A DNA stretch of 64,000 nucleotides, from positions 2,232,001 to 2,296,000 of the forward strand of contig NZ_CP090640.1 of the NCBI RefSeq assembly GCF_029633825.1, read 5' to 3'. Shown here piece by piece: positions 46,142-56,447 of the stretch. The stretch is from Burkholderia contaminans (lineage in GTDB: Bacteria > Pseudomonadota > Gammaproteobacteria > Burkholderiales > Burkholderiaceae). The first letter of the stretch is position 1; each line of letters opens with the position of its first letter. The translations under genes were made by a program, and so were the position numbers. The notes below the pieces were generated by a model that searched no databases, was not told the DNA's origin, and was given only the letters and a program-made list of their open reading frames with translations.

Positions 46142-47494
46142 TCAGCGCACGAGGCAGGGGCGCTTGTTGTTGAAGGTCCACCCCGGAATCAAATACTGCA
46201 TCGCCGCCGCGTCGTCACGGGCACCGAGTCCGTGCTGCTTGTACAGCTCGTGCGCGACCGCGACGGCATCCATGTCGATATCGATGCCGAGCCCCGGCCG
46301 CTTCGGCACCTCGACCAGCCCGTTCTCGATCTTCAGCGGTTCGCGCGTCAGCCGCTCGCCGTCCTGCCAGATCCAGTGCGTGTCGATCGCGGTGACCTGG
46401 CCCGGCGCGGCGGCCGCGACGTGCGTGAACATCGCGAGCGACACGTCGAAGTGGTTGTTCGAATGCGAGCCCCACGTAAGGCCCCAGTCGCGGCACATCT
46501 GCGCGACGCGCACCGAACCCTGCATCGTCCAGAAGTGCGGATCGGCGAGCGGGATGTCGACGGCCTGCAGCTGCACCGCGTGACCCATTTGCCGCCAGTC
46601 GGTCGCAATCATGTTGGTGGCGGTCGGCAGCCCCGTCGCGCGGCGGAATTCGGCCATCACCTCGCGGCCCGAGTAGCCGTTCTCCGCGCCGCACGGATCT
46701 TCCGCGTACGCGAGCACATGATGCTGGTCGCGGCACAGCCGCACGGCCTCGTCGAGCGACCACGCACCGTTCGGGTCGAGCGTCACGCGCGCGTCGGGGA
46801 AGCGCTCGGCGAGCGCCGTCACGGCCTCGATCTCGCTCGCGCCTTCGAATACGCCGCCCTTCAGCTTGAAGTCGTTGAAGCCGTAGCGCGCATGTGCTGC
46901 CTCGGCTAGCCGCACGACAGCCTCGGGCGTCAGCGCGGCTTCGTCGCGCACGCGCGTCCAGTCGTCGGTCGCGCCGCTGCCGTCGCGGTAGGCGAGCGCG
47001 GTCTTCGTGCGGTCACCGATGTAGAACAGGTAGCCGAGCATTTCGACGCGCTCGCGCTGCTGGCCCTCGCCAAGCAGCGCGGCGACCGGCACGCCGAGAT
47101 GCTGGCCGAGCAGGTCGAGCAGCGCGGCTTCGAGCGCGGTGACCGCGTGGATCGTCGTGCGCAGGTCGAAGGTTTGCAGCCCGCGGCCGCTCGCGTCGCG
47201 GTCGGCGAAGGTGCGCCGCACGTCGTTGAGCACCGCGTGGTAATTGCCGACCGGCTGGCCGACGACGAGCGCGCGCGCATCGTCGAGCGTGCGGCGGATG
47301 CTTTCGCCGCCGGGGACTTCGCCGACGCCGGTGCGGCCCGCGCTGTCCTTCAGGATCACGAGGTTGCGGGTGAAGAACGGGCCGTGTGCGCCGCTCAGGT
47401 TGAGCAGCATGCTGTCGTGGCCGGCGACCGGAATCGCTTGCAGGTCGACGATACGCGGCGTGTCGTGGGAGGGCGAGGCAGTGACGGCGTTCAT
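46142..47494 (-). CDS. gudD: Glucarate dehydratase
   Basis: A 450-residue enolase-superfamily enzyme that converts D-glucarate to 5-keto-4-deoxy-glucarate. The KxK-type FKLKGG, metal ligands LDPNGAW and YAEDPCG, and SHSNNHFD are visible, and the C-terminal [14 protein letters not shown] matches GudD. The ATG at 47494 gives the family length. It is divergent from the FadR-type regulator. No glucarate transporter or aldolase gene is in the window. Confidence 0.93.
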   Translation of the reverse strand: MNAVTASPSHDTPRIVDLQAIPVAGHDSMLLNLSGAHGPFFTRNLVILKDSAGRTGVGEVPGGESIRRTLDDARALVVGQPVGNYHAVLNDVRRTFADRDASGRGLQTFDLRTTIHAVTALEAALLDLLGQHLGVPVAALLGEGQQRERVEMLGYLFYIGDRTKTALAYRDGSGATDDWTRVRDEAALTPEAVVRLAEAAHARYGFNDFKLKGGVFEGASEIEAVTALAERFPDARVTLDPNGAWSLDEAVRLCRDQHHVLAYAEDPCGAENGYSGREVMAEFRRATGLPTATNMIATDWRQMGHAVQLQAVDIPLADPHFWTMQGSVRVAQMCRDWGLTWGSHSNNHFDVSLAMFTHVAAAAPGQVTAIDTHWIWQDGERLTREPLKIENGLVEVPKRPGLGIDIDMDAVAVAHELYKQHGLGARDDAAAMQYLIPGWTFNNKRPCLVR

Positions 47495-47747
47495 GGGCGG
47501 CGATGGCGAAAGGGTGGGCAATGCCGTGCGGCAAATGCTTTGCCGCGCGCGACGGGAGGTGCGATCATTCGACAACCGACGTGCGCGGCGCGCAAGCCCC
47601 GCAGGTCGACGCAACCCGAAACGGGGTGGGAGCGACAACCTGACCAGCGGAGCGCGGAACGCGAACGCTGGCTGATCGTAAAGCATGGGACCGGGCGACG
47701 CAGGAATGCTCGCTTGAGTCGACAGGAGATCCGTGTTTCGATCATCA

Positions 47748-47777
47748 GTCGTCGGATGACTTGTGACGCAGTATAAT
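47748..47777 (+). promoter_or_regulatory. Promoter and possible operator of the FadR-type gene
   Basis: TATAAT at 47772-47777 is an excellent -10 box. The -35 position overlaps GTC-GTCGGAT-GAC (47748-47760), a short dyad of the kind bound by GntR/FadR proteins, which suggests autoregulation and maybe control of gudD. The rest of the 358-base gap holds no gene. Confidence 0.4.
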
Positions 47778-47852
47778 GAATCATCGGCTTTCGCTCAAAC
47801 CCCGCGTAAACCCTCGGCCCACATTACGATCATTCAAAAAGGAACCGGCCTC

Positions 47853-48602
47853 ATGTCCGTGCCTACGCTTCCCGCAGCGCCGCGCCGTCGCGCACGCAGC
47901 CTCGCACAAGATGTCGTCGACGCGCTGACCGCGCAGATCGAAAACGGCGCGCTGCGTCCCGGCGACAAGCTGCCGACCGAAACCGAAGTCATGGCGGCGC
48001 AGGGCGTGAGCCGGACGGTCGTGCGCGAGGCGATCTCGCGGATGCAGGCGAGCGGCCTCATCGAGACGCGCCACGGCATCGGCAGCTTCGTGCTGGAGCC
48101 GTCGCGCCGCCAGACGCTCGGCATCGACCCGGCGACGATCACGACGCTGCGCGACGTGCTCGCGGTGCTGGAACTGCGCATCAGCCTCGAGAGCGAATGC
48201 GCGAGCCTTGCCGCGCAACGCGCGAACGATACCGACCTGGCCGCGCTGCGGCGCGCGCTCGACGCGATCGCATCGGGGGCGGGCGGCGGCCGCGACACGG
48301 CGCAGCTCGACTTCCAGTTCCACCTGCAGATCGCGCAGTCCACCGGCAACCGCTATTTCGTCGACATCATGACGCAGCTCGGCACGTCGATCATCCCGCG
48401 CACGCGCGTGAATTCGGCCCGCTTTGCCGGCGACGATCTGGAGCGCTACGTCGGCCGGCTGAACCACGAGCACGAGGATATCTACGAGGCGATCGCGCGC
48501 CACGACCCGGAAGCGGCGCGCGCCGCGATGCGCACGCACCTCACCAACAGCCGCGAGCGGCTGCGCCGCGCGCACGAGGCGGCGGAGGCCGAGGCCGGCT
48601 GA
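47853..48602 (+). CDS. FadR-subfamily GntR transcriptional regulator
   Basis: A 249-residue regulator. The winged HTH (LAQDVVDALTAQIENGALRPGDKLPTETEVMAAQGVSRTVVREAISRMQASG) is followed by an FCD effector domain with metal-ligand residues (Asp in LDFQFHLQIA, His in NHEHEDIYEAI and MRTHLTNS). It is divergent from gudD, so D-glucarate or a derivative is the likely effector, by inference. Confidence 0.9.
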   Translation: MSVPTLPAAPRRRARSLAQDVVDALTAQIENGALRPGDKLPTETEVMAAQGVSRTVVREAISRMQASGLIETRHGIGSFVLEPSRRQTLGIDPATITTLRDVLAVLELRISLESECASLAAQRANDTDLAALRRALDAIASGAGGGRDTAQLDFQFHLQIAQSTGNRYFVDIMTQLGTSIIPRTRVNSARFAGDDLERYVGRLNHEHEDIYEAIARHDPEAARAAMRTHLTNSRERLRRAHEAAEAEAG

Positions 48603-48739
48603 CGCACCGGGCCGCGCGGCCCGCCGTGCCGCCGGCCCGGTCGAATCGCCCTAACATCAGTCGTCATACAAGGTCGATATCCATTCATCGATCACCGGGG
48701 CCGGGCGGCGTTGCCGCCGCCGGCCGCCGGCACCTCCGA

Positions 48740-49888
48740 TCAGCCTCCCTTCGTCGTGATCGTCTTCCACGCGCCGTTCTTCACCTGGTACAACGTCGAC
48801 ATCCCGCTCTTCAGCGAGCCGTCGTTCGCGAACGAGATGCGGCCGGTGACACCTTCGAAGTCGATCTTCTTCAGCGCCGGGCGATAGACCTTCGGGTCGA
48901 TCGAGCCGGCCGCCTGCATCGCCTTGATCGCCGCCCACGCCGCGTCGTAGCCGAACTGCGCGTACGACAGCACGTCGACGCCGAAGCGCTTCTTGAAACG
49001 CTGTTCGAAATCCTTCCCTTGCGGCAACTCGTCGAGCGGCCGGCCGTATTCCCACGCCATCGCACCTTCGGCGGCCGGGCCCGCGATCTTGATGAACTCG
49101 TTGTCCTTCACGCCGCCGCCGCCGACGAACTGCGCGTTCAGCCCGAGCTGGCGCATCTGCTTGATGAAGTTCGCGGCGAGCGAATCGAGGCCGCCGAAGA
49201 AGATCAGGTCGGGGTTCTTCGCCTTCAGGCTCGTGATCTGCGCGCGGAAGTCGACCGCCTGGTTGCTGGTGAACTCGCGGCCGATGAGGTTGCCGCCTGC
49301 GGCCTTCACGGCCTTCTCGAACTCGTCGGCCTCGCCCTGGCCGAACGCGGTGCGGTCGTCGATGATCGCGATGCGCTTCGCCTTCGTCACGTCGACCGCG
49401 TACTTGCCCGCATTGCCGGCGTTCTGGCCGTCGGTCGCGATCACCATGAACATGTTCGCGAGCCCGCGCGCGGTGAGCGTCGGGTTGGTCGCGGCCGGAT
49501 CGATCACCGGGATGCCGGCCTTGTCGTAGACCACCGACGCCGGAATCGTCGTCCCCGAGTTGAAGTGGCCGACCACGACCGACACGTTTTGGTCGACGAG
49601 CGCCTGCGCGGCCTGCACGCCGATGCGCGGGTCGGCCTGGTCGTCCTGCACGACGAGGTTGAAGTGGGCAGGCTTGCCGGCGATCTGCACCTTCTGCGCG
49701 ACGGCGTCGTCGAGCGCGAGCTGCACGCCGTTCTGCAGGTCCTTGCCGTAACCGGCGTTCACGCCCGTGAGCGGCGCGGCGAAGCCGACCTTCACGTCGG
49801 TCGAATCGGCGGCCTGGGCGGCCTGTTGCGAGAGGAGGGCAAGCGCGGATGCAATCGACACCGACAGCAGGGAATGACGGAATTTCAT
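48740..49888 (-). CDS. Branched-chain amino-acid ABC transporter substrate-binding protein
   Basis: A 382-residue LivK/LivJ-type periplasmic protein with a signal peptide (about residues 1-26, ending AQAAD). The mature start VKVGFAAPLTGVNAGYGKDLQNGVQLALDD is the family signature, and QVKNGAWKTI closes it. AGAGGAA before ATG 49888 sets the start. No permease or ATPase genes adjoin it; it may use a transporter encoded elsewhere. The 368-base gap to 50256 shows no gene. Confidence 0.92.
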   Translation of the reverse strand: MKFRHSLLSVSIASALALLSQQAAQAADSTDVKVGFAAPLTGVNAGYGKDLQNGVQLALDDAVAQKVQIAGKPAHFNLVVQDDQADPRIGVQAAQALVDQNVSVVVGHFNSGTTIPASVVYDKAGIPVIDPAATNPTLTARGLANMFMVIATDGQNAGNAGKYAVDVTKAKRIAIIDDRTAFGQGEADEFEKAVKAAGGNLIGREFTSNQAVDFRAQITSLKAKNPDLIFFGGLDSLAANFIKQMRQLGLNAQFVGGGGVKDNEFIKIAGPAAEGAMAWEYGRPLDELPQGKDFEQRFKKRFGVDVLSYAQFGYDAAWAAIKAMQAAGSIDPKVYRPALKKIDFEGVTGRISFANDGSLKSGMSTLYQVKNGAWKTITTKGG

Positions 49889-50256
49889 GTTGTTCCTCTT
49901 GTTCGACACGTGCGAGTGAGTACCGCATGCGCTCGGGCGGGCCGGACGCGTGCGACGGGCGGGCGGTTCGACCGCTTCTCGGAATCGGGCGGGGAGGTCG
50001 GCATCGTTATCCTCGGAAGAATCTCCCGTCGGGCTCCGCGAAGAAGCGCCCCGATCGCCTCGATATATAGGTCGCCGATATGCCCGGGTCTTGGCGATTC
50101 GCCGCGCATTCGGTGCGGATTTGCGCATAGCTTCCGCGCGAGCGGGGGCAGCCGGTATCGGGAGTTTCCCGTCGCGAACGGAGCGGGTGGAGAGGAGGGA
50201 GCGAGGGGCGGGAAGGCGGCGCGGCCCGCCGGGGCCGCGCCGCGCAGGGGATGCCG

Positions 50257-52401
50257 TCAGTCGGACAGGGCGTCCGATGCGGCTTCGGCATCGTCGTGCG
50301 ATGCGTGCGTGCGGATCAGCGGATCACTGGTGCTCGGGCGGCCGGTTTCGACGTGGCCCGCGAAGCGGCGCAGGAAGCCGAGCAGGCGGCCGTCGCTGAC
50401 GGTCAGGTCGTACCAGCCGTGGCTGCCGCGCAGATCCCAGTAGTCGTCGACCTGCTGGCCCGGCGCGAGGTCGAACGTGCGCGCGCGGCCGTGGTCGTAC
50501 GCGTTCGTGACCTTGAGCCGCACGGCCTTGTGGCCGCGGTTCATCAGGCGCAGCGTGATGTTGCCGTTCGCGACGTCGTAGCCGTAGATCACCTCGGGGT
50601 TCACGTTCGCGCTGCCGACGCCGGTCGCGAACGGGCCGCGGAAATGGCAGTAGAAGCCGTTCGGGCCGTACACGTCGAGGTCGTACAGGCCGAGCGACGC
50701 CGCGGCGCTCCACGTGTCGGCGATCCGCTTGCCGGCTTCGACCGTGTACGCCCACGGGCCGTCGAGGCGATTGCGCGACTGCACCTGGAACGCGGCGCCT
50801 GCCCGGCCCGTGTTCGCGAAGGTCAGCCGGAACTGGCCGTTCACCGATTCGACGCGGCCATGCACGAACAGCTCGTACGGCAGCGCGCGCGCCGGACGCA
50901 GCCCGGCCTCCTGCTTCGGCAGCTTCTGCAGCACCGGCGGCACCGGGATGTAGTCGGGATGGCGCAGCCGGTCAGGCGGCGCATAGCCGCTCGTGTCCGG
51001 CAGCGTCGGCCAGCCGGCATCGGCCGTCGCGAAATCGAACGCGGCGGTCAGGTCGCCGCACACCGTGCGGCGCCACGGCGAGATGTTGCCGGCCTTGACC
51101 GGGTATTGCGCGCCGAAACGCGCTTCGATGAATTGCAGCAGCGACGTGTGATCGTAGGTCTGCGAGCAGACCCAGCCGCCCTTCGTCCACGGCGACACGA
51201 CGAGCATCGGCACGCGCGGCCCGAGCCCGTACGGGCCGGCCATGTGCGATGCGTCGCCGGGGAACACCTCGTTGGTCGTCGCGACCGTCGACAGCCCGTT
51301 GTCGCGCGACTGCGGCGCGAACGGCGGCGGCACGTGGTCGAAGAAGCCGTCGTTTTCGTCGTACGTGATGAAGAGCGCGGTCTTGCTCCACACCTCCGGA
51401 TTCGACACGAGCACTTGCAGTACCTGTTCGATGTACCACGCGCCGTAGTTCGCCGGCCAGTTCGGATGCTCGGAATACGCTTCCGGCGCGCAGATCCACG
51501 ACACCTGCGGCAGCGTGCCGTTCTTCACGTCCTGCTGCAGCACGTCGAACAGCGTGCCGCCCGCGCTGATGTTGGTGCCGGTGCGCGCCTTGTCGTACAG
51601 CGGCGTGCCGGGCAGCGCGTTGCGGTACTGGTTGAAGTAGAGCAGCGAGTTGTCGCCGTAGTTGCCGATGTACGGGTTCTGCGTCCAGCCCCACGACCCG
51701 GCGGCGTTCAGGCCGGTACCGACGTCCTGGTAGATCTTCCACGACACGCCGGCGTTCTCCAGCACTTCCGGATAGGTCGTCCAGCCGTAGCCCGCTTCCT
51801 CGTTGCCGAGCACCGGGCCGCCGCCCGTGCCGTCGTTGCCGACGTAGCCGGTCCACATGTAGTAGCGGTTCGGGTCGGTCGAGCTCGGGATCGCGCAGTG
51901 GTACGCGTCGCAGATCGTGAACGCGTCGGCGAGCTGGTAGTGGAACGGGATGTCGTCGCGCTTCAGGTACGCCATCGTCGTGGTGCCCTTGTTCGGCACC
52001 CACTGGTCGTAGCGGCCCTTGTTCCAGGCGGCGTGCATGTCCTGCCAGCCGTGCGGCAGGTCCTGCAGGAACTGCAGGCCGAGCTTGTCCGCGCCCGGGT
52101 GGAACGGCAGCAGCTCGGCCGGGCCGACCGGCTGGTGGAACACCGACTTGCCGTTCGCGAGGCGCAGCGGACGCGGGTCACCAAAGCCGCGGACACCGCG
52201 CATCGTGCCGAAGTAGTGGTCGAACGAGCGGTTCTCCTGCATCAGGATCACGATGTGTTCGATATCGCGGATGGTGCCGGTGCGGCGGTTCGCGGGAATC
52301 GCAAGCGCATCGCGAATCACCGGGGGGAACAGGTTCAGCGCGGCGGCGCCGGCGGTGCCGGCAGCGACGCGCAGGAAGTCACGACGGTTCGATCGGGTCA
52401 T
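50257..52401 (-). CDS. Phosphocholine-type phospholipase C, Tat-exported
   Basis: A 714-residue member of the phospholipase C/acid phosphatase (phosphoesterase) family. The N-terminus MTRSNRRDFLRVAAGTAG is a twin-arginine signal. The active-site motif MQENRSFDHYFGTM is intact, with SDP-like and HPNWPANYG, DENDGFFDHVPPP motifs further on. The last ~200 residues form two beta-rich C-terminal domains typical of PlcH/PlcN. Non-haemolytic and haemolytic types cannot be told apart here. It cleaves phosphatidylcholine outside the cell. Confidence 0.93.
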   Translation of the reverse strand: MTRSNRRDFLRVAAGTAGAAALNLFPPVIRDALAIPANRRTGTIRDIEHIVILMQENRSFDHYFGTMRGVRGFGDPRPLRLANGKSVFHQPVGPAELLPFHPGADKLGLQFLQDLPHGWQDMHAAWNKGRYDQWVPNKGTTTMAYLKRDDIPFHYQLADAFTICDAYHCAIPSSTDPNRYYMWTGYVGNDGTGGGPVLGNEEAGYGWTTYPEVLENAGVSWKIYQDVGTGLNAAGSWGWTQNPYIGNYGDNSLLYFNQYRNALPGTPLYDKARTGTNISAGGTLFDVLQQDVKNGTLPQVSWICAPEAYSEHPNWPANYGAWYIEQVLQVLVSNPEVWSKTALFITYDENDGFFDHVPPPFAPQSRDNGLSTVATTNEVFPGDASHMAGPYGLGPRVPMLVVSPWTKGGWVCSQTYDHTSLLQFIEARFGAQYPVKAGNISPWRRTVCGDLTAAFDFATADAGWPTLPDTSGYAPPDRLRHPDYIPVPPVLQKLPKQEAGLRPARALPYELFVHGRVESVNGQFRLTFANTGRAGAAFQVQSRNRLDGPWAYTVEAGKRIADTWSAAASLGLYDLDVYGPNGFYCHFRGPFATGVGSANVNPEVIYGYDVANGNITLRLMNRGHKAVRLKVTNAYDHGRARTFDLAPGQQVDDYWDLRGSHGWYDLTVSDGRLLGFLRRFAGHVETGRPSTSDPLIRTHASHDDAEAASDALSD

Positions 52402-52676
52402 GGTCGTTATCGTGTGATAAAGGGGGGAGCCGATTGGCAGGACCTGCTGGAAGGGCGCGCCCGGGTCGCAGGATGCGGCTGCGCCGGGTGGTGCCGCCGC
52501 GAGCATAGCGAGGAATCGGTGTCATTCATGTGAAGTCCGGAAACGTTTGCATTCGCGTCGAAGCGATATCGCAGCGGCGTCAGGACATCCATTCGCAGCA
52601 GTCGCGGTGCGGCAGGGATGAGGCGGGAATGCGGTGCGGGAGGCGCACCGGTAAAGCGGAAGGCGATGCCGGCGTG

Positions 52677-53537
52677 TCAGGCGTCCGTGACCCACGCGCC
52701 GAACCATTCGCTCGGGCGCGCGATTTCGTCCTGCGCGGCGACGAGTTCGAGCTCGTAGCGGCGCGCATCGTAGGTGGCCTTCACGACCGCATGCACGGCC
52801 GCGAGCGTGTGCTCGAACGCCGCGCGCACGGAGTCGCCGCGCAGCCGGCATGCGACGAAGATCGCGCTGGTCAGGTCGCCGACGCCGACCGGATGGCGCG
52901 GAAACGCATACAGCGGGCGCTGGCCGATCCATGCTTCGGTTTCGGTGACCGCGAGCATGTTGAAACGATCGGCGGGGCTGTTGCGGTCGTGCAGGTGCTT
53001 GACGAGGATGATCTGCGGTCCGCGGCGGATCAGCGAGCGGCAGGCTTCGACGGCTTCGGCGACGGTTTCGATACGCCGCCCGGCGAGCTTCTGCAGTTCG
53101 GTGTGGTTCGGTGACATGCCGTCCGCGAGCGCCGGCATTTCCTGGACGATGAACTCCTCGACGCCGGGCTCGGGCCGGATGCCGCCCGTCTGGCCCATCG
53201 CCGGATCGCAGAAGTACCACGCGTTCGGGTTCATCGCCTTCACCGAGCGGACGATCTCGACAGCCGCACGCGCCTGCGGCGGCGAGCCGAGGAACCCGGA
53301 CAGCACGGCGTCGCAGCGCTTGAGTGCGCCGATCGCGGCGATGCCGTCGACGAGCTGCTCCATCTTCGCGGCATCGATCGCGCTGCCGGCCCAGTGACCG
53401 TACTGCATGTGATTCGACAACTGCACGGTATTGAGCGGCCAGACGTTGACGCCGAGGCGCTGCATCGGGAACACGGCCGCACTGTTGCCGGCATGGCCGT
53501 AGATGACGTGCGACTGAATGCTGAGGACGTTTTTCAT
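52677..53537 (-). CDS. pdxY: Pyridoxal kinase PdxY
   Basis: A 286-residue ribokinase-fold kinase of vitamin B6 salvage. The N-terminal [35 protein letters not shown] and the anion hole/catalytic Asp in [15 protein letters not shown] are typical of PdxY. The start at 53537 matches the family, although the frame stays open upstream. It complements the pdxJ pathway (19523-20299). Confidence 0.94.
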   Translation of the reverse strand: MKNVLSIQSHVIYGHAGNSAAVFPMQRLGVNVWPLNTVQLSNHMQYGHWAGSAIDAAKMEQLVDGIAAIGALKRCDAVLSGFLGSPPQARAAVEIVRSVKAMNPNAWYFCDPAMGQTGGIRPEPGVEEFIVQEMPALADGMSPNHTELQKLAGRRIETVAEAVEACRSLIRRGPQIILVKHLHDRNSPADRFNMLAVTETEAWIGQRPLYAFPRHPVGVGDLTSAIFVACRLRGDSVRAAFEHTLAAVHAVVKATYDARRYELELVAAQDEIARPSEWFGAWVTDA

Positions 53538-53710
53538 GGGAATCGCCTGCACGCGTTTCAGGGTCACGTCACACGATACCCGAGTTCGTCGCGCGCGCGT
53601 AAGTCGCGCGGCCCCGGAGTGTTGCGCGCCGTCGTCAGCGCGACCGCGTAGAATCGCGGGGCGCGAGGCGGCCCGGCCGCCCGCGTGCGTCTCCAATCAC
53701 CGTGATCGCC

Positions 53711-54772
53711 ATGCTTTCGATTCGCAAGATGTTGTTCGTCGCGCGCGCTGCCGTGCTCGGCGCGGGTGTCGCCGTTGCGTGCGCCCTGCCTGCCATGGCG
53801 GCCGCCGCATCGCCCGCCGGCAACGACGGGCCCGTGTATGGCCCGCGCCTGGAAGGGTTCACCTATCCGGCGCCCGTGCATCTCTACACGTTCGTGTCAC
53901 AGCGCGAAACCCTCGAGATGGCCTACCTCGACGTGCAGCCGGCCCACCCGAACGGCCGCACCGTCGTGCTGCTGCACGGGAAGAACTTCTGCGCGGCGAC
54001 CTGGGAGGACACGATCGGCGTGCTGAGCCGCGCCGGCTATCGCGTGATTGCGCCGGACCAGATCGGCTTCTGCAAGTCGTCGAAGCCCGATCGCTACCAG
54101 TACAGCTTCCAGCAGCTTGCACGCAATACGCACGCGCTGCTCGAAGCGGTGGGGGTAAAGTCGGCGACGATCGTCGGCCACTCGACGGGCGGGATGCTCG
54201 CGATGCGCTACGCACTGATGTATCCGAAGGCGACCGACCAGCTCGTGCTCGTGAACCCGATCGGCCTCGAGGACTGGAAGGCGCTCGGCGTGCCGCCGCT
54301 GCCGGTCGACTACTGGTATGCGCGCGAACTGAAGACCACGGCCGACGGCATCCGCCGCTACGAGCAGGGCACGTACTACGCGGGCAAGTGGTCGCCGTCG
54401 TACGAGCGCTGGGTGCAGATGCTGGCCGGGATGTACCGTGGCGCCGGTCGCGACGCGGTCGCATGGAACTCCGCGCTGATCTACGACATGATCCTCACGC
54501 AGCCAGTGGTCTATGAACTCGGCGCGATCCGCGTGCCGACGCTGCTGATGATCGGCGACAAGGACACGACCGCGATCGGCAAGGACGTTTCGCCGCCCGA
54601 CGTGCATGCGAAGCTCGGCCGCTACCCGGAACTCGCGAAGCGCACGCAGGCGGCGATTCCCGGCGCGCAACTCGTCGAGTTCCCGGCGCTCGGGCACGCG
54701 CCGCAGATACAGGATCCGGACGCGTTCCACAAGGCGCTGCTCGACGGGCTGGAGGCCGTGCGCCCGCAGTGA
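53711..54772 (+). CDS. Alpha/beta hydrolase with signal peptide
   Basis: About 353 residues. A signal peptide (to about residue 31, AMAAAA) exports it. The fold motifs are VVLLHGKNFCAATWE (oxyanion), nucleophile GHSTGGM, acid MIGDKDTTAIG, and His in ALGHAPQIQDP. No substrate can be named. The GTG at 53702 is an alternative start. It is divergent from pdxY. Confidence 0.9.
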   Translation: MLSIRKMLFVARAAVLGAGVAVACALPAMAAAASPAGNDGPVYGPRLEGFTYPAPVHLYTFVSQRETLEMAYLDVQPAHPNGRTVVLLHGKNFCAATWEDTIGVLSRAGYRVIAPDQIGFCKSSKPDRYQYSFQQLARNTHALLEAVGVKSATIVGHSTGGMLAMRYALMYPKATDQLVLVNPIGLEDWKALGVPPLPVDYWYARELKTTADGIRRYEQGTYYAGKWSPSYERWVQMLAGMYRGAGRDAVAWNSALIYDMILTQPVVYELGAIRVPTLLMIGDKDTTAIGKDVSPPDVHAKLGRYPELAKRTQAAIPGAQLVEFPALGHAPQIQDPDAFHKALLDGLEAVRPQ

Positions 54773-54808
54773 TGCGGGGCCGGCCGCGGGCGGCCCGGGC
54801 GTGCGCCG

Positions 54809-55807
54809 TCAGCGCGTTTCGCTCGCGAGCTCGTCGCGGATCTGCGCGGTCAATTCGAACGAGCGCAGCCGTGCCGCGTGATCGTAGATCTGTGCGGTGA
54901 CGATCAGCTCGTCGGCGCCCGTCTGCGCGATGCGGTCGCGCAGCTTGTCGCGCACCGTGTCGCGCGAGCCGACGGCGGCGAACGACAGCGAATGCGCAAC
55001 CGTCGCGAGTTCGAGCTCGTTCGCCTCGAGCACGTCGACCGGCGGCGGCAGCTTGCCCGGCGTGCCGCGCCGCAGGTTGATGAACTGCTGCTGCAGCGAC
55101 GTGAACAGGCGCCGCGCCTCGTCGTCGGTGTCGGCGACGAACACGTTGACGCCGACCATCGCATGCGGCTTCGGCCATGCGTCCGACGGCCGGTACTGCG
55201 CACGATAGATCTCGAGCGCGCGCATCAGGTAATCCGGCGCGAAGTGCGAAGCGAACGCGAACGGCAGCCCGAGCATCGCGGCGAGCTGGGCGCTGAACAG
55301 GCTCGAGCCGAGCAGCCACACGGGCACGTCGAGCCCTGCGCCGGGCACCGCGCGCACGCGCTGGCCGGGCACCGGCTCCGCGAAGTAGCGCTGCAGCTCG
55401 GCGACATCATCCGGAAACGAGTCGGCGCTGCCGATCAGGTCGCGGCGCAGCGCGCGCGACGTGGTCTGGTCGGTGCCGGGCGCGCGGCCGAGGCCGAGGT
55501 CGATGCGCCCCGGATACAGCGACGCGAGCGTGCCGAACTGCTCGGCGATCACGAGCGGCGCATGGTTCGGCAGCATGATGCCGCCGGACCCGACCCGGAT
55601 CGTCCGCGTGGCGCCCGCGACATGGCCGATCACGACGGCCGTCGCCGCGCTCGCGATGCCGGGCATGTTGTGATGCTCGGCGAGCCAGTAGCGCCGGTAA
55701 CCCCAGCGTTCCGCATGCTGCGCGAGATCGACGGTATTGCGGAATGCCTGGGAAGCGTCGGCGCCGGCCGGAATGGGGGCGAGATCGAGTACGGAAAACG
55801 GAGTCAT
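54809..55807 (-). CDS. LLM-class flavin-dependent oxidoreductase
   Basis: A 332-residue bacterial luciferase-like protein of the single-component group (MsnO8-type). Start [30 protein letters not shown] and [25 protein letters not shown] are the family signature; [13 protein letters not shown] follows. It binds FMN; substrate unknown. The 640-base gap to hpnI holds no confident gene. Confidence 0.92.
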   Translation of the reverse strand: MTPFSVLDLAPIPAGADASQAFRNTVDLAQHAERWGYRRYWLAEHHNMPGIASAATAVVIGHVAGATRTIRVGSGGIMLPNHAPLVIAEQFGTLASLYPGRIDLGLGRAPGTDQTTSRALRRDLIGSADSFPDDVAELQRYFAEPVPGQRVRAVPGAGLDVPVWLLGSSLFSAQLAAMLGLPFAFASHFAPDYLMRALEIYRAQYRPSDAWPKPHAMVGVNVFVADTDDEARRLFTSLQQQFINLRRGTPGKLPPPVDVLEANELELATVAHSLSFAAVGSRDTVRDKLRDRIAQTGADELIVTAQIYDHAARLRSFELTAQIRDELASETR

Positions 55808-56447
55808 CGGATGGCCTTCGAAAGGGGCGCGCGCGGTGATGCGCTGACGCAACAAATGCCAAGGATTTTGCCAAAGGGTTCCGGAACGTGCTGGAGGCGG
55901 CCCGATACCCATGCGCCTTTCAGGGGTGCCGGGTCGAATTCGGTGATTGTTGCGAAAATCAATCTAATCGCCGATTAATTACCGATCTTTACGTCGATTG
56001 GGTGTGAATCCGCATCGACGTACAAATCTGCACGAAACGTTTGATTTTCAAGACTGCAATACGCCTGCAAACCGCTTACGCTAATGTCGACGCGGATGCA
56101 GCCAAATGGTTCGCAGTCTGCGCAGCTTTGCCGGAATTGCACCAGTCCGTTTCTCGTAGTGCCGAGCGCAGGGTGCCGCAGGCTGCTAAAATCCGGCGCC
56201 TGCCCATGTTGTGCCGAAGGTAGCCATACGCGTCTTCCCGTATCCCGTCCGGGTGTCGCGCGGAAATGCACCACGCGAAGCCGGGCATGGCCATACCCAC
56301 AGGATGGGTCGAGCCTCCCTCATACACAGACGCTGCTGGAACAAGGAGTCGGGTCGTGCCCGCGTTCGCCGTTGCCGGAATACCGAATCACGCTCAATCA
56401 CGCTCACGCATTCTCCATGGCGTTCAGGTCGCCGGGAGGCGTCGCGC
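55808..56447. other. Gene-free gap upstream of hpnI
   Basis: No convincing coding sequence is seen; open frames here lack family features. The part 55920-56100 is AT-rich for this genome. TAAAAT near 56187-56192 might be a -10 box for the hpn genes, with no clear -35 box. Confidence 0.5.

Noticed and set aside
55975..56274. A possible 99-residue minus-strand gene upstream of hpnI
   Set aside because: No ribosome-binding site, no recognisable domain and unusual composition for this genome.
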